From positions 1-50,437 of the forward strand of contig JAJTXY010000029.1 of NCBI GenBank assembly GCA_021463865.1: DNA of 50,437 nt, in the 5' to 3' direction. The DNA is from Anaerolineae bacterium. Its GTDB lineage: Bacteria > Chloroflexota > Anaerolineae > Aggregatilineales > J027. The notes under the pieces were generated by a model, which was given only the letters and a program-made list of their open reading frames with translations, was not told the origin of the DNA and did not search any database. A program made the translations under genes and the position numbers. Positions 39,802-48,670 of the stretch are shown piece by piece. How positions within the stretch are numbered: the first letter of the stretch is position 1; every line of letters starts with the position of its first letter.

Positions 39802-40647
39802 CTAGCCCAAATTGCCCAAGAAATCCAATACTGCTCGGTTAAATTCGGCGGGTTTCTCAAGACTGACAAAATGGCCCGCATTCGGGATTACGGCTTTTTG
39901 GGCATGGGGAATGTCTCGCACCAATACATCCACGATACCCTGAATGTCCTTTGCTTCATATCCCCCCGCCATCACCAGCGTCGGCACTTGAATTTCATGG
40001 AGGCGCTGAATAACTGGCACATTCTCGGCTCCGGCGGATGCAGAATCCTCTGCCGCAGCAACCACTTCCTCTGATGGAAAAAAGTGGGGAAAGGTGTAAT
40101 CCTGCATCAGTGCTCGTGCTCGCTCACGCACTTTTTCATCGGCCCGCCCCACCGGGCTATCCACTGCAAATTCCATAAACCGTTCGCGTGCCCCATCGAA
40201 ATCGTGCTTCTGAATGTGTTCGATAAACGCCATCCACTTGGGTTCAAATTCCGCTGTCCCCTCTGCTGAATATTCATAACCTTCCAAACCAACCCCCGAC
40301 ATCACCAAACCGTCCACCCGTTCGGGATGTTCCAATGTGAAGTGCATGGCAATTTCGCCACCCATCGAAAGCCCCAAGATGTAGTTTTTTTCGATACCGA
40401 GAAAGTCGAGCAGTTGGACAATATCGCTGGTATCAGTATAGGGTTCTTCCGACATTTTGGATTGTCCAAAGCCGCGCACATCATAACGAATGACTCGATA
40501 CTGCTCTGCAAATTCGCCGAACTGGTCGTCCCAATATTTGTGACTGGTCAGCATGGGATGTACCAAAAGCAACGGGTGTCCCTCACCAGTCATCTCATAA
40601 TACAGCTTGGAATTTTCGATCTCAGCAAACCCTTTGGTGATGTTCAT
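39802..40647 (-). CDS. Alpha/beta-fold hydrolase
   Basis: Soluble hydrolase of 281 residues in the pimeloyl-ACP-esterase/haloperoxidase-like group. The oxyanion loop is LLLVHPML, YDVRGFGQS follows, the nucleophile is the serine of LGLSMGGEIA, and the catalytic histidine is in NAGHFVSLEKP. The acidic residue is probably in the segment MAGGYEAKDIQ. A cap domain covers about 120-210. The substrate is unknown. GAGGAAC precedes the ATG. It converges on the yqeC-mocA gene with a gap of five bases and diverges from the WYL regulator. Confidence 0.9.
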   Translation of the reverse strand: MNITKGFAEIENSKLYYEMTGEGHPLLLVHPMLTSHKYWDDQFGEFAEQYRVIRYDVRGFGQSKMSEEPYTDTSDIVQLLDFLGIEKNYILGLSMGGEIAMHFTLEHPERVDGLVMSGVGLEGYEYSAEGTAEFEPKWMAFIEHIQKHDFDGARERFMEFAVDSPVGRADEKVRERARALMQDYTFPHFFPSEEVVAAAEDSASAGAENVPVIQRLHEIQVPTLVMAGGYEAKDIQGIVDVLVRDIPHAQKAVIPNAGHFVSLEKPAEFNRAVLDFLGNLG

Positions 40648-40742
40648 GAATGTTCCTCACAGATTGGATCGCTTCAACTTTCTACTTTTAGCGTATCATC
40701 TATACAGGACATTATCCGCCCTGATTTTGCTGGAGAAATTTT

Positions 40743-41702
40743 TTGTACCACCCCACCACCCGACTGCTGACTGTTTTGGAACTCTTGCAGGCCCATCCCG
40801 AACTCAGTGGGCCAGAAATTGCCCGGCGCTTAGAAGTGGATGTACGAACAGTACGGCGTTACATCGTCATGCTGCAAGATTTGGGTATACCAATTGAAGG
40901 TGAACGTGGGCGACATGGAGCCTATCGGCTGCGACCCGGTTTTAAGCTACCACCGATGATGTTTACTGATGAGGAGGCGTTGGGGTTAACGCTGGGGCTA
41001 TTGATTACCCGACGGTTGGGTTTATCCATCGAAGCCCCCGCCATTGAAGGGGCACTTGCCAAAATTGAGCGTGTTTTGCCCGATGCGTTACGGGAGCAGG
41101 TGCAGGCGGTTCAAGAATCTCTGCTAATTCATCTCAATATTCACCATGCCGCCCCTGCCAGCGATTTGATTGTCTTATTCAGCACCGCCGTTCAACAAAG
41201 GCGCCGGGTGCAGTTGACGTACATGGCTTGGAATGGCGAAATTTCAACCCGACCCTTTGACCCGTATGGCTTGGTGATGCACGGTGGATTTTGGTACACA
41301 GTGGGATATTGTCATCTACGCGACGATCTCCGTACCTTTCGTTTAGACCGTGTAACAAACGCGGAAATGTTGGTGGAATCATTTACCCCACCCGCGAATT
41401 TTGATACTGTCGGGCAGGTCATGAAAGGCATTGCCAGTACACCGGGGACATGGCGCGTGGAGGTGATTTTGGAGATGCCGATTGAACAGGCCGTCCAACA
41501 AATTCCGCCCTATCTCGGTTTGATGGAGACATTTGGGGAGGGGGTATATCTGACGATCTACACCCAGAAATTGGATTGGGTGGGCCATTTTCTCACGGGT
41601 CTCGACTGTGAATTTCAAATCTGCCATCCGCCCGAACTGTGTAAGGTTCTGCGACATCTTGCCGCCAAGATTACGCGCATCGTCGAAGCCAGCGAGATTT
41701 AA
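40743..41702 (+). CDS. WYL-domain helix-turn-helix regulator (YafY/DeoR-like)
   Basis: Transcription factor of 319 residues. The N-terminal helix-turn-helix (about 5-60) contains LSGPEIARRLEVDVRTVRRY; the WYL domain (about 140-215) has RRVQLTYMAWNG, FDPYGLVMHGGFWYTVGYCH and TFRLDRV; a C-terminal WCX-like extension follows. Such proteins sense ligands including nucleotides and often control neighbouring genes, here perhaps the divergent alpha/beta hydrolase. The start is TTG 40743 with GGAGAAA upstream; no ATG fits the conserved N-terminus. The stop overlaps the end of the convergent gene by four bases. Confidence 0.88.
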   Translation: MYHPTTRLLTVLELLQAHPELSGPEIARRLEVDVRTVRRYIVMLQDLGIPIEGERGRHGAYRLRPGFKLPPMMFTDEEALGLTLGLLITRRLGLSIEAPAIEGALAKIERVLPDALREQVQAVQESLLIHLNIHHAAPASDLIVLFSTAVQQRRRVQLTYMAWNGEISTRPFDPYGLVMHGGFWYTVGYCHLRDDLRTFRLDRVTNAEMLVESFTPPANFDTVGQVMKGIASTPGTWRVEVILEMPIEQAVQQIPPYLGLMETFGEGVYLTIYTQKLDWVGHFLTGLDCEFQICHPPELCKVLRHLAAKITRIVEASEI

Positions 41703-42097
41703 AAACCGCCAGTTGCATTTTCAATAGCCCGAATCAGTTTATTGAGTGCCCTTCGATAGGTCTGTTCGGCAGTGGTCAGCACCACCAGCAAATGCGCAGC
41801 AGTATCATCCAACGTGGGCAACATCAAGGGGCGACAAATTAAACGCCGTCCATCTAAATCGTAAAAAACACTTTCCTGCAATTGGGCCAACTGTGCCCGA
41901 CTTTCGGCGTTACCAAATATGCGCTGGGTCGTCAGCAATGGAGACTCGGCAGTTGCCTTATCCAATCCTGCTGCAACATAAGACGCCACTAATTCATCTT
42001 TGGGGCTGACCAACAAAGCCGCCAACAATCCAGCATCTTGGGCCTCGTTGGTCAACAAGTCTTGCAAGGGCGACGGTGCTCTTTTACGCGGGGGCAT
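41699..42097 (-). CDS. Roadblock/LC7-like small protein
   Basis: A 132-residue soluble protein with a basic N-terminus. The arrangement LAALLVSPKDELVASYVAAG, ESVFYDLDGRRLICRPL and AAHLLVVLTT, ending in an amphipathic helix, resembles the roadblock/LC7 (MglB-like) fold, whose members regulate small Ras-like GTPases. This is a pattern judgement and not certain. It starts directly after the stop of the upstream membrane protein gene (TAAATG), so the pair is an operon. Confidence 0.6.
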   Translation of the reverse strand: MPPRKRAPSPLQDLLTNEAQDAGLLAALLVSPKDELVASYVAAGLDKATAESPLLTTQRIFGNAESRAQLAQLQESVFYDLDGRRLICRPLMLPTLDDTAAHLLVVLTTAEQTYRRALNKLIRAIENATGGF

Positions 42098-42886
42098 TTA
42101 GTTCGCTCCAATCGGGGTCGCCGTCGGAATGGGGTCACTAATGATAATGCTGATTTCGCAGCTTGCCTTCATCGCGCTGGTGCTATCGAACACGACCAAA
42201 CGATAGCGGTATGTACCCGGCAGATAATTCAGCGGAACGAGTTGGCCCAATTCGCCATCAACCACAGGCTGCACGTAATCACCCTGCGGCCCGCCAATGG
42301 TGCTGAAAGTCGCATCAGATGAACCCGTCTCAGGGCGGATTTCAAAACGGTAGAAAGCGAAATCTTGAATATTCGCTGTACCTCGAATTGGAATCACATC
42401 AAACACGACCTGCCCATTATCGGGAAAATCAATCCATGCCTGATCGCGGATACAGCCTTCACGAGGGCTACTTGGCAAAATCGTGCCTTTGGGGGTACTC
42501 GGCGGCGGCGCGGTAATTGGGATGATGTCCTCATTCGGATTAACCGGGGTCAATTGAAAACCACCACCCCTCTCGGCAGTGCTGGTCTGATATGCTCGAT
42601 TCCGCGCAAAGTTGGGGTCTAGGGTCGCCGGTAATCCCTCGCGCCATGTCGGGGCCGCCATATTCGCCGTGCCCCACACCGTCACCAACACATTGACACT
42701 CAAAAAGACCAGCGTCAGCGCCTTGCCACCGTGCTGTTGGGCCTGTTCACGTTCTAGCCGAAATTGTGATTCCCGCAGTTCGCGCCGCGCCCGCAAAAAA
42801 TTGCGAAAACTCCACAGCAGCCCCAAACCTGTGAACACATATAATCCAACGGCGATGCTTTCGATGAAAAAGAAAAAGTCGCCCAT
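42098..42886 (-). CDS. Hypothetical membrane-anchored protein with beta-rich extracytoplasmic domain
   Basis: A 262-residue protein. Two hydrophobic segments are present: near the N-terminus (about 8-28, AVGLYVFTGLGLLWSF) and at about 55-75 (LTLVFLSVNVLVTVWGTANM), with a charged helix between. A proline-rich linker (ITAPPPSTPKGTILPSSP) leads to a ~110-residue beta-rich C-terminal domain ending SCEISIIISD, likely outside the membrane and reminiscent of Ig-like or CARDB-type folds. Function unknown. It follows the purine nucleoside phosphorylase gene by 19 bases. Confidence 0.7.
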   Translation of the reverse strand: MGDFFFFIESIAVGLYVFTGLGLLWSFRNFLRARRELRESQFRLEREQAQQHGGKALTLVFLSVNVLVTVWGTANMAAPTWREGLPATLDPNFARNRAYQTSTAERGGGFQLTPVNPNEDIIPITAPPPSTPKGTILPSSPREGCIRDQAWIDFPDNGQVVFDVIPIRGTANIQDFAFYRFEIRPETGSSDATFSTIGGPQGDYVQPVVDGELGQLVPLNYLPGTYRYRLVVFDSTSAMKASCEISIIISDPIPTATPIGAN

Positions 42887-42905
42887 AATCCAATATCTCT
42901 CCGTC

Positions 42906-43769
42906 CTACTCAGGAAATTCGCGTAAGACCCCCCGAAGGATGGTGATTAGATTCGGCACAATCTTTGCGCCAACCGCCAACACTTCTTCATGGCTTACAT
43001 CTTTCACCGAGTCCTGATCGTCAATGGCCTCATTGGTGATGCTCGATACCCCCATGACACGCATTCCGGCATGACGCGCTACAACCACTTCCGGCACAGT
43101 AGACATCCCAACCGCATCCGCACCCCACATGCGGAACATGCGAATTTCGGCAGGTGTCTCAAACGCCGGCCCAGACAGTGCGATATACACCCCTTGCCGC
43201 AGGGTAATGTTTTCGCGTTGGGCAATTTCGAGTGCCTTGTTCCGCAGTTTTTTGTCATAGGCCTGCGTGAAAATCGGGAAACGATCTCCAAAGCTCTCCT
43301 CGTTTGGCCCCATTAAGCCATTGTTGCCCATCTGTCCCAACAAATTAATGTGGTCGGTAATGAGCATCAAATCACCTGCGCGGAAATCCCGGTTGAGTCC
43401 ACCTGCCGCGTTGGTGACAATCAAGGTCTCCACGCCCAATACCCGCATCAACCGCACCGGGAAAGTGACTTGGTGCATAGAGTACCCCTCATAAAAATGC
43501 AGGCGACCCTGCATCATCAAGACGTTTTGGCCTTCGATCTCCCCAATCACCAACTGTCCTTTATGACCCTGCACATGCCCGCCATGTGGGGCTTGCGGCC
43601 AATTGGGGATTTCCCGGTAAGGGATGATGGTCGCGTTCGACACACTATCGGCCAGTGGCCCTAAGCCCGAACCAAGAATAATGGCTATCTTAGGAGCCTG
43701 ATGGGTTCGGCGGCGGACTTCATCAGCGGCAGCCTCATAATCAGCGCGGGTGAACGCGGGTGTCAACAT
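42906..43769 (-). CDS. punA: Purine nucleoside phosphorylase (trimeric, PNP-I)
   Basis: Phosphorolysis of guanosine, inosine and deoxy forms to base plus (deoxy)ribose-1-phosphate. It has 287 residues. Active-site landmarks are ILGSGLG (S34), HGGHVQGHKG (H65), QGRLHFYEG (H91), VTNAAGGLN, SGPAFETPAE (E204) and SSITNEA with N246 at the position of human N243, which supports 6-oxopurine specificity. The frame is open 15 codons upstream; ATG 43769 with GGAGAG seven bases before fits. It may feed hypoxanthine or guanine toward the Mo hydroxylase encoded 3 kb away. Confidence 0.94.
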   Translation of the reverse strand: MLTPAFTRADYEAAADEVRRRTHQAPKIAIILGSGLGPLADSVSNATIIPYREIPNWPQAPHGGHVQGHKGQLVIGEIEGQNVLMMQGRLHFYEGYSMHQVTFPVRLMRVLGVETLIVTNAAGGLNRDFRAGDLMLITDHINLLGQMGNNGLMGPNEESFGDRFPIFTQAYDKKLRNKALEIAQRENITLRQGVYIALSGPAFETPAEIRMFRMWGADAVGMSTVPEVVVARHAGMRVMGVSSITNEAIDDQDSVKDVSHEEVLAVGAKIVPNLITILRGVLREFPE

Positions 43770-43820
43770 GATTGCTCTCCAAATGTCGAAATGAAAAGGG
43801 TGCTTACCTTGCACAGTGCT

Positions 43821-43848
43821 ATTCTAGCATCCTGAGCGCATTTGCCAA
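43821..43848 (-). promoter_or_regulatory. Promoter of the purine nucleoside phosphorylase gene
   Basis: Minus strand TTGGCA (43843-43848), 16-base spacer ending in TGC, TAGAAT (43821-43826), an extended -10. Its -35 occupies the same bases as the -35 of the divergent yqeK promoter. Confidence 0.55.
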
Positions 43849-43858
43849 CGGTTGGCAA
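43842..43858. promoter_or_regulatory. Palindrome between divergent promoters
   Basis: TTGCCAA (43842-43848), CGG, TTGGCAA (43852-43858). The left arm supplies -35 hexamers for promoters on both strands; the whole could also be an operator. Confidence 0.45.
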
Positions 43859-43869
43859 GCGATTAAAAT
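43842..43869 (+). promoter_or_regulatory. Promoter of yqeK
   Basis: TTGCCA (43842-43847), 16-base spacer, TAAAAT (43864-43869). Start site expected near 43876, which lies inside the next dyad. Confidence 0.5.
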
Positions 43870-43874
43870 TGGGC

Positions 43875-43889
43875 AATTGTCTGACAATT
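43875..43889. promoter_or_regulatory. Dyad at the yqeK start site
   Basis: AATTGTC, T, GACAATT: a perfect 7-1-7 inverted repeat overlapping the expected start of the yqeK transcript and ending nine bases before its ATG. It could be an operator or a 5' hairpin. Confidence 0.4.
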
Positions 43890-43897
43890 TCCTACAC

Positions 43898-44515
43898 ATG
43901 GAAAAATCTATGCCACTTGAATACACTCCCGAATTTGAAGCCCGCGTGCAGGCGTGGGTTGAAGCACGGCTAAAACCCAAACGCATCCCCCATGTACGAG
44001 GCGTGGTCGAAACCGCTGATTGGATGGCCCAGCTTTACGTACCTCATCAACGGATGCAGGCACGATTAGCTGCTTGGATTCACGATGCCGCCAAGAAACT
44101 GCCCGATGAAGAATTGATGCAACAAGCGGAACTCCATCATCTACCCATCAGTGAAGGTGAAAAAATGGTACCCATGTTGCTGCATGGCGCGGTAGGCTAT
44201 GTATTGGCGGCACAAGAATTCGGCTTGGATGACCCACAATTACAGACGGCTTGTGCCTATCACACCACAGGCGACCCCACCATGAACGCACTCGACATGA
44301 TTATATACGTGGCGGATTTAATTGAACCGACTCGTGATTTTCCCGGCGTAGATGCGTTACGAACAGCCGCTCAAGTGAGTTTGGAGGGGGTGACGCTGAT
44401 GGCAACTGATTTTACGCTGCATTACCTGATCGAACGAGGCAAATATATTGACCCCCGCCCGGTGCATCTGCATAACCGATTGGTTCAAGCAGGGGTCACT
44501 TATAGACGAAACTAA
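43898..44515 (+). CDS. yqeK: HD-domain Ap4A hydrolase, YqeK family
   Basis: Metal-dependent HD-domain hydrolase, 205 residues, of the YqeK family that splits diadenosine tetraphosphate symmetrically to two ADP. Metal ligands are H32 in RIPHVRG, H62-D63 in WIHDAAK, a further histidine in LLHGAVGY and the aspartate of IIYVADLIEPTRDFPGVD, a family signature together with AYHTTG. The frame is open far upstream into the divergent gene; ATG 43898 or ATG 43910 are the candidates, the latter with GGAAA in front. In many bacteria yqeK sits by nadD and rsfS, which are not here. Confidence 0.88.
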   Translation: MEKSMPLEYTPEFEARVQAWVEARLKPKRIPHVRGVVETADWMAQLYVPHQRMQARLAAWIHDAAKKLPDEELMQQAELHHLPISEGEKMVPMLLHGAVGYVLAAQEFGLDDPQLQTACAYHTTGDPTMNALDMIIYVADLIEPTRDFPGVDALRTAAQVSLEGVTLMATDFTLHYLIERGKYIDPRPVHLHNRLVQAGVTYRRN

Positions 44516-44516
44516 A

Positions 44517-45617
44517 TTATTGCACGTCGGTTTGGGCCACTGCGACAAATGTGCCCGCATCTAATTGGGCAATGACATCTTTGGCGGCTTGGAAATTGGC
44601 ATTATATTGCAGGGCCTCATTCAATTGGGCTTTAGCATCGGCGGTTCGACCTTGTGATGCAAACACTAGCCCATGATAGTAGTCCCATTCTTCAACGTAA
44701 GGGGTAGTTAATTTGGCTTGCTGCACCAACTCCAATACCGTATTAAACTCGCCCGTCCGATAGAAGGCTTCTAGCGGTGTGTGGCGATACCACAGCGCCC
44801 GCCATGGCAAGCCAAGATCAAACGCTACGCGGAAGAAACCTGTCGCCTCCGCATAATAGCCGAGGTTGGTCAGCGCATCACCGATATTAAACCATGCCCA
44901 TGCGTCCTGACCGTTGGCGGCAGCACGAGTTTGCGCCGTCTGTGATATCAATTGATAGGCTTGGGTCAAATCGGCCCGCTCCCCTAAAATTTGCATCACT
45001 TCGGCCTCACGTTCCGAAGCATAGAGGACAATGAAGGTATTGCTGAAATTCCACCAATAGCTTTCTACCGTTGCATAGGGTTCTTTTAGTCCCTGAAAAT
45101 TGCCATGTCCCAAATAGCTATCGTAGGTATAAAAAACGCTCTCATTGTCATCATAGCCAATCAGCAGCAAATAGTGACCCATCCAATCAAGGTCTTCTAC
45201 ATCAAACCCTTTTTCGATGATAACTGGAAAGTCCGCTACCAACAGTCGCTTGATGAGTTCAAAATCCCCACCGGGACGATACAGCGCCTGCACATTGGTC
45301 ATCAGGCTGGCGACGTTATTGACATAATCCACCATCTCCCATGGGCTGACATTTTTATCCTCACCATTGGGTTTCAAAAAATGGGCAGCGGGAAGTTGAT
45401 TATCGGTATAGCCAAAATACGTTAAGCCCATCGTCAAAGTAGTCGGGCCACAATTATTCCAACCCTGATATTCGTGACGCAGGCGAGTGATGTCAAGTTT
45501 AAAACTGGTCGGCAATACGCCATCATCCTGTGCATTGACCTGTGTACCGTGCGGAATAATGGTGATGAAGATGATTGCAATTAGCAACAAACCAGTCGGG
45601 TGTTTCAATGAAAACAT
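44517..45617 (-). CDS. Secreted C39-like cysteine peptidase with TPR region
   Basis: A 366-residue exported protein. A signal peptide (GLLLIAIIFITIIPHG) ends near residue 30 at VNAQ. The C39_2-like papain-fold domain (about 40-215) shows catalytic C56 in WNNCGPTTLTMG, H148 in DWMGHYLLLIGYDD and an acidic residue near FYTYDSYLG. The C-terminal 150 residues are helical repeats of TPR type (AWFNIGDALTNLGYYAEATG, then AKAQLNEALQYNANFQAA). No transporter domain is attached, so it is not a bacteriocin-processing C39 exporter. GGAGG eight bases before ATG 45617 fixes the start. Confidence 0.85.
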   Translation of the reverse strand: MFSLKHPTGLLLIAIIFITIIPHGTQVNAQDDGVLPTSFKLDITRLRHEYQGWNNCGPTTLTMGLTYFGYTDNQLPAAHFLKPNGEDKNVSPWEMVDYVNNVASLMTNVQALYRPGGDFELIKRLLVADFPVIIEKGFDVEDLDWMGHYLLLIGYDDNESVFYTYDSYLGHGNFQGLKEPYATVESYWWNFSNTFIVLYASEREAEVMQILGERADLTQAYQLISQTAQTRAAANGQDAWAWFNIGDALTNLGYYAEATGFFRVAFDLGLPWRALWYRHTPLEAFYRTGEFNTVLELVQQAKLTTPYVEEWDYYHGLVFASQGRTADAKAQLNEALQYNANFQAAKDVIAQLDAGTFVAVAQTDVQ

Positions 45618-45749
45618 GCAATAGACCTCCAAAAAGACTGCTGTGATAGAGACAAGTATACGATAGGCGAGCAACCCTACACCGGACGTTCAATGGATGG
45701 TTATACTACGGATGGATGAAGGCAATCTGACAAAAACCTGACACGGGGT

Positions 45750-46418
45750 CTAATCCTGCCGGGTAGCAACGACCACCTGCGCAATGCTATAGGGACACTG
45801 CTCAATCAATGACTGCACCGCAAAGCCGGCCTTTTGGAATCGCTGTTCCAAATCCGCCGGCCATGGCCCTCGTTGACCTGTCGCACGATAGGCCGCTTCG
45901 AGGGCATCTTTAGCTACCCCACCCCCAGTCAAAATGCCGTTGGGGACAATCACCAAGCGTCTGCTCGGTTTCAACACTCGATAGACTTCTTGTAGCGTAT
46001 CTTTTTCAATGATAAATGGCGTGGGGAAGGTGCTGACTATTGCGTCAAATGTTTGATCGGGAAAAGGGAGTTGTTGGGCACGCCCCCGCACCAATGGCGC
46101 TGTGATATGATGCCGGAGGAGTTTGCGTTGTGCAATCCTCCCCATATACGGGCTTAGATCATAGGCGACCCGTTGATAACCAGCGGCATACAAATCCAAT
46201 TGCAGATTAGCCGTACCGTGTGCCAATTCAAGCACCAACTCCCCCGGTTGTGTCCCCAAATGTTTCAGGGCGGCCCGCTGCCAATTGCGCCATTGACCCA
46301 AGCTGACGACCCATGACACCATGTCATACGTCCATGCCATCTCGTTATACAACAGGCGGAAACCAAACGTCACCAGTTTCCACCACGCCTTTTCAATTGA
46401 CGAATTAGATTCATTCAT
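45750..46418 (-). CDS. Class I SAM-dependent methyltransferase
   Basis: A 222-residue methyltransferase of the UbiE/Methyltransf_11 type. Motif I is LVLELAHGTANL (about 61-72), followed by the acidic position in VAYDLSPYMGRIA, motif IV FDAIVSTFPTPF and LQEVYRVLKPSRRLVIVP. A ~45-residue helical N-terminus precedes it. Motif I lacks the usual GxGxG and reads ELAHGTAN, as in several lipid and quinone methyltransferases. The substrate is unknown. It stands alone between two minus-strand genes. Confidence 0.87.
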   Translation of the reverse strand: MNESNSSIEKAWWKLVTFGFRLLYNEMAWTYDMVSWVVSLGQWRNWQRAALKHLGTQPGELVLELAHGTANLQLDLYAAGYQRVAYDLSPYMGRIAQRKLLRHHITAPLVRGRAQQLPFPDQTFDAIVSTFPTPFIIEKDTLQEVYRVLKPSRRLVIVPNGILTGGGVAKDALEAAYRATGQRGPWPADLEQRFQKAGFAVQSLIEQCPYSIAQVVVATRQD

Positions 46419-46513
46419 CTGACAGCAATTTCCCTATAGATGATCTGTATTGGGGCCATAGCGATAGTCATATTGATCGGCCCGGAGTTTTTACTAAATT
46501 CAGCACGGCGCCT

Positions 46514-47368
46514 TTAGGGCAGTGGTGCATAGCGTTCACCAATCATCTGTTGGGCCTGCCCCTGTTGTGCCCACACAAGAAACTCATAATACCCATCCCC
46601 CGGTTCAGGTGGTTTAGACCCAACAATTAAGAGGGGTGTTCGCAGGGGATATGTTCCCTCCGCAACTGTCAGCGGTGTCGGTAGCACTGGAGTATCCCCG
46701 GCCTGCCCAACTAACGGCACCACTCGTACCTGCCCCGATACCAACGCCATACTCATAAACCCAATCGCGCCCGGTGTTTGTGCCACCACATCCAACATTG
46801 CGCTGTCGGTTAAAGCTAAGAGTGCATTATAGGTGATTTGGCGCTGCCCCAAAACCAACTGTTCAAAGACACGACGGGTATCTGACTCGGCATCACGGCT
46901 TACAACGGTAATCGCCAGATCCGGCCCACCCAATTCGAGCCAATTTTCGACTGCCCCGGTAAAAATTTGTCGCAAATCGTCCGCACTTAACTGAGGGATG
47001 TTCAAACGAGGGTGTACTACAATAGCAATACCGTCTTGGCCGAGCGGGGCAGCCCACAGGTTTTCCAAACTGGGCAGAAAGGTGGTTAGGGCATAGAGGG
47101 GGGGATCAGAGGACTGAGTGGGGTCAAGTGCTACGGCAATCGAGGTGCCATTGGCGGCTTGGTCAACAATCGCTACGAGGGAATTTTCACGGGTATAGGT
47201 CGCTGCTAGGCTTCGGAGGAGGCTATCGGTACTACTTGAGGTTACAAAGTAAAGAGGAACTACTTCGGGGGTCGAAGTCGGGGCTTGCATGGGCGCACGA
47301 CAACTAGCGAGTGCTAATGTCACCACGACGAGGGTTCTTTTGGTTTTACGACCAGCAGCGCACTTCAT
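46514..47368 (-). CDS. PstS-like substrate-binding lipoprotein
   Basis: A 284-residue lipoprotein with lipobox LASC and lipidated C23 after a basic n-region. The fold is that of phosphate/tungstate-type binding proteins (PBP_like_2): an NGTSIAVAL loop in the first lobe, DGIAIVVHP, LSADDLRQIFTGAVENWLEL and VSRDAESDTRRVFEQLVLG, all typical of PstS-like proteins. No PstCAB genes are next to it, so it is an orphan receptor, perhaps for phosphate or another oxyanion. Confidence 0.85.
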   Translation of the reverse strand: MKCAAGRKTKRTLVVVTLALASCRAPMQAPTSTPEVVPLYFVTSSSTDSLLRSLAATYTRENSLVAIVDQAANGTSIAVALDPTQSSDPPLYALTTFLPSLENLWAAPLGQDGIAIVVHPRLNIPQLSADDLRQIFTGAVENWLELGGPDLAITVVSRDAESDTRRVFEQLVLGQRQITYNALLALTDSAMLDVVAQTPGAIGFMSMALVSGQVRVVPLVGQAGDTPVLPTPLTVAEGTYPLRTPLLIVGSKPPEPGDGYYEFLVWAQQGQAQQMIGERYAPLP

Positions 47369-47375
47369 CCAGTGA

Positions 47376-48557
47376 TTATCCTGACAGGTTGATTGCTCCC
47401 AATGACCGCTTGGCCTCTTCGACGACTTCCTCGCCGGCCCCAGAATGCCAATCGGTCAAAAATGCCTCAGCAAATATCCTAAATTCGGACTCGCTCTTAA
47501 CAATTGCGGCCCGCATATCCCGCACCAGCTTTAACAAAAAGTGCAGGTTATGGATGCTCAACAATTGGTGTGCAATCAATTCTTTCGCTTTAATCAGGTG
47601 TCGGATGTAAGCCCGCGAAAAATGTTGGCAGGTGTAACATTCACACCCCACCTCAATGGGTTCCGGGTCATGTGCAAATTGTTGGTTTCGCATATTATAG
47701 CGCCCAAACCGCGTCAGCGCCGCTCCATGACGGGCCTCGCGGGTCGGCAGCACACAGTCAAAAATATCTATGCCCCGCGCCACTCCCTGTACCAAGTCCT
47801 CAGCACGACCCACCCCCATCAAATACCGAGGGCGATCTGTTGGCATCAAGGGCATGGTGGCGTCAAGTGTCGCCAGCATTTCTTTTTTGGTTTCCCCAAC
47901 GGCTAAACCCCCAATGGCATAGCCGGGAAGATTCAACGATGTGATGGCCTCAACCGATTGGGCACGCAAATCGGGGAAAATGCCGCCCTGCACAATTCCA
48001 AAAAGTGCCTGACGGTTGACATCCCCATGTGTGGCATGATATTCCACACAACGTTTGGCCCACGCATGAGTCCGGTGCATGGCAGCCTCGGAATAGGCCC
48101 GGTCATTAGGCACAGCACATTCATCAAACGCCATAATGATGTCTGCGCCCAGATTATGCTGAATTGCAATAGATTTTTCGGGGGTCAGATAATAGGAGGC
48201 GCCGTCCAAATGGCTGCGAAAGCGCACGCCGTTATCATCAATGCGACGTAATTCTGCCAAGCTAAAGACTTGGAAGCCGCCCGAATCCGTTAACATCGGG
48301 CCATCCCACGCCATAAAGTGATGCAAGCCCCCCATCGCAGCAACTAAATCATCCCCGGGGCGTAAATGTAAATGATAGGTATTGGCGAGGATGAGGGTGG
48401 CTTTGAGGTCATGTAGATCACGGGGAAGAATCGCTTTGACGGTTGCTTGTGTTCCCACCGGAGCAAACACAGGTGTCAAAAGGTCTCCATGCGGAGTTGT
48501 AAACACACCCGCACGCGCACGTCCCGCAGTAGCTTCCAATGAAAATCTAAAACTCAT
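47376..48557 (-). CDS. tgt: Queuine/preQ1 tRNA-ribosyltransferase
   Basis: Exchanges G34 of GUN-anticodon tRNAs for the queuosine precursor preQ1. It has 393 residues, against 375 in E. coli. Signatures are LANTYHLHLRPG, TDSGGFQVFSLAELR with general base D91, VGRAEDLVQGVARGIDIFDC with the nucleophilic aspartate and CVLPTREARHG, and the zinc site CECYTCQHFSRAYIRH. The frame is open 17 codons upstream; ATG 48557 fits the family start, though the ribosome site is weak. Confidence 0.95.
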   Translation of the reverse strand: MSFRFSLEATAGRARAGVFTTPHGDLLTPVFAPVGTQATVKAILPRDLHDLKATLILANTYHLHLRPGDDLVAAMGGLHHFMAWDGPMLTDSGGFQVFSLAELRRIDDNGVRFRSHLDGASYYLTPEKSIAIQHNLGADIIMAFDECAVPNDRAYSEAAMHRTHAWAKRCVEYHATHGDVNRQALFGIVQGGIFPDLRAQSVEAITSLNLPGYAIGGLAVGETKKEMLATLDATMPLMPTDRPRYLMGVGRAEDLVQGVARGIDIFDCVLPTREARHGAALTRFGRYNMRNQQFAHDPEPIEVGCECYTCQHFSRAYIRHLIKAKELIAHQLLSIHNLHFLLKLVRDMRAAIVKSESEFRIFAEAFLTDWHSGAGEEVVEEAKRSLGAINLSG

Positions 48558-48616
48558 AGGTTGATTTATCGGCTTAAAAGCACAGTCTTGATACCCTGAA
48601 TAAAGCACAAGGGGTC

Positions 48617-48625
48617 ATTATAACA
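48617..48625 (-). promoter_or_regulatory. Extended -10 promoter of tgt
   Basis: Minus strand TGTTATAAT, an extended consensus -10 (TATAAT at 48617-48622). The -35 is poor. The leader to the tgt ATG would be about 53 bases. Confidence 0.5.
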
Positions 48626-48670
48626 GCGGGCCAAAATTTTGACACAAACTCATGGCAGACGGTAAATTCA

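Noticed and set aside
44517-45617. Bacteriocin-processing C39 peptidase system
   Set aside because: There is a signal peptide and TPR tail instead of an ABC exporter, and no small double-glycine peptide gene was found nearby.
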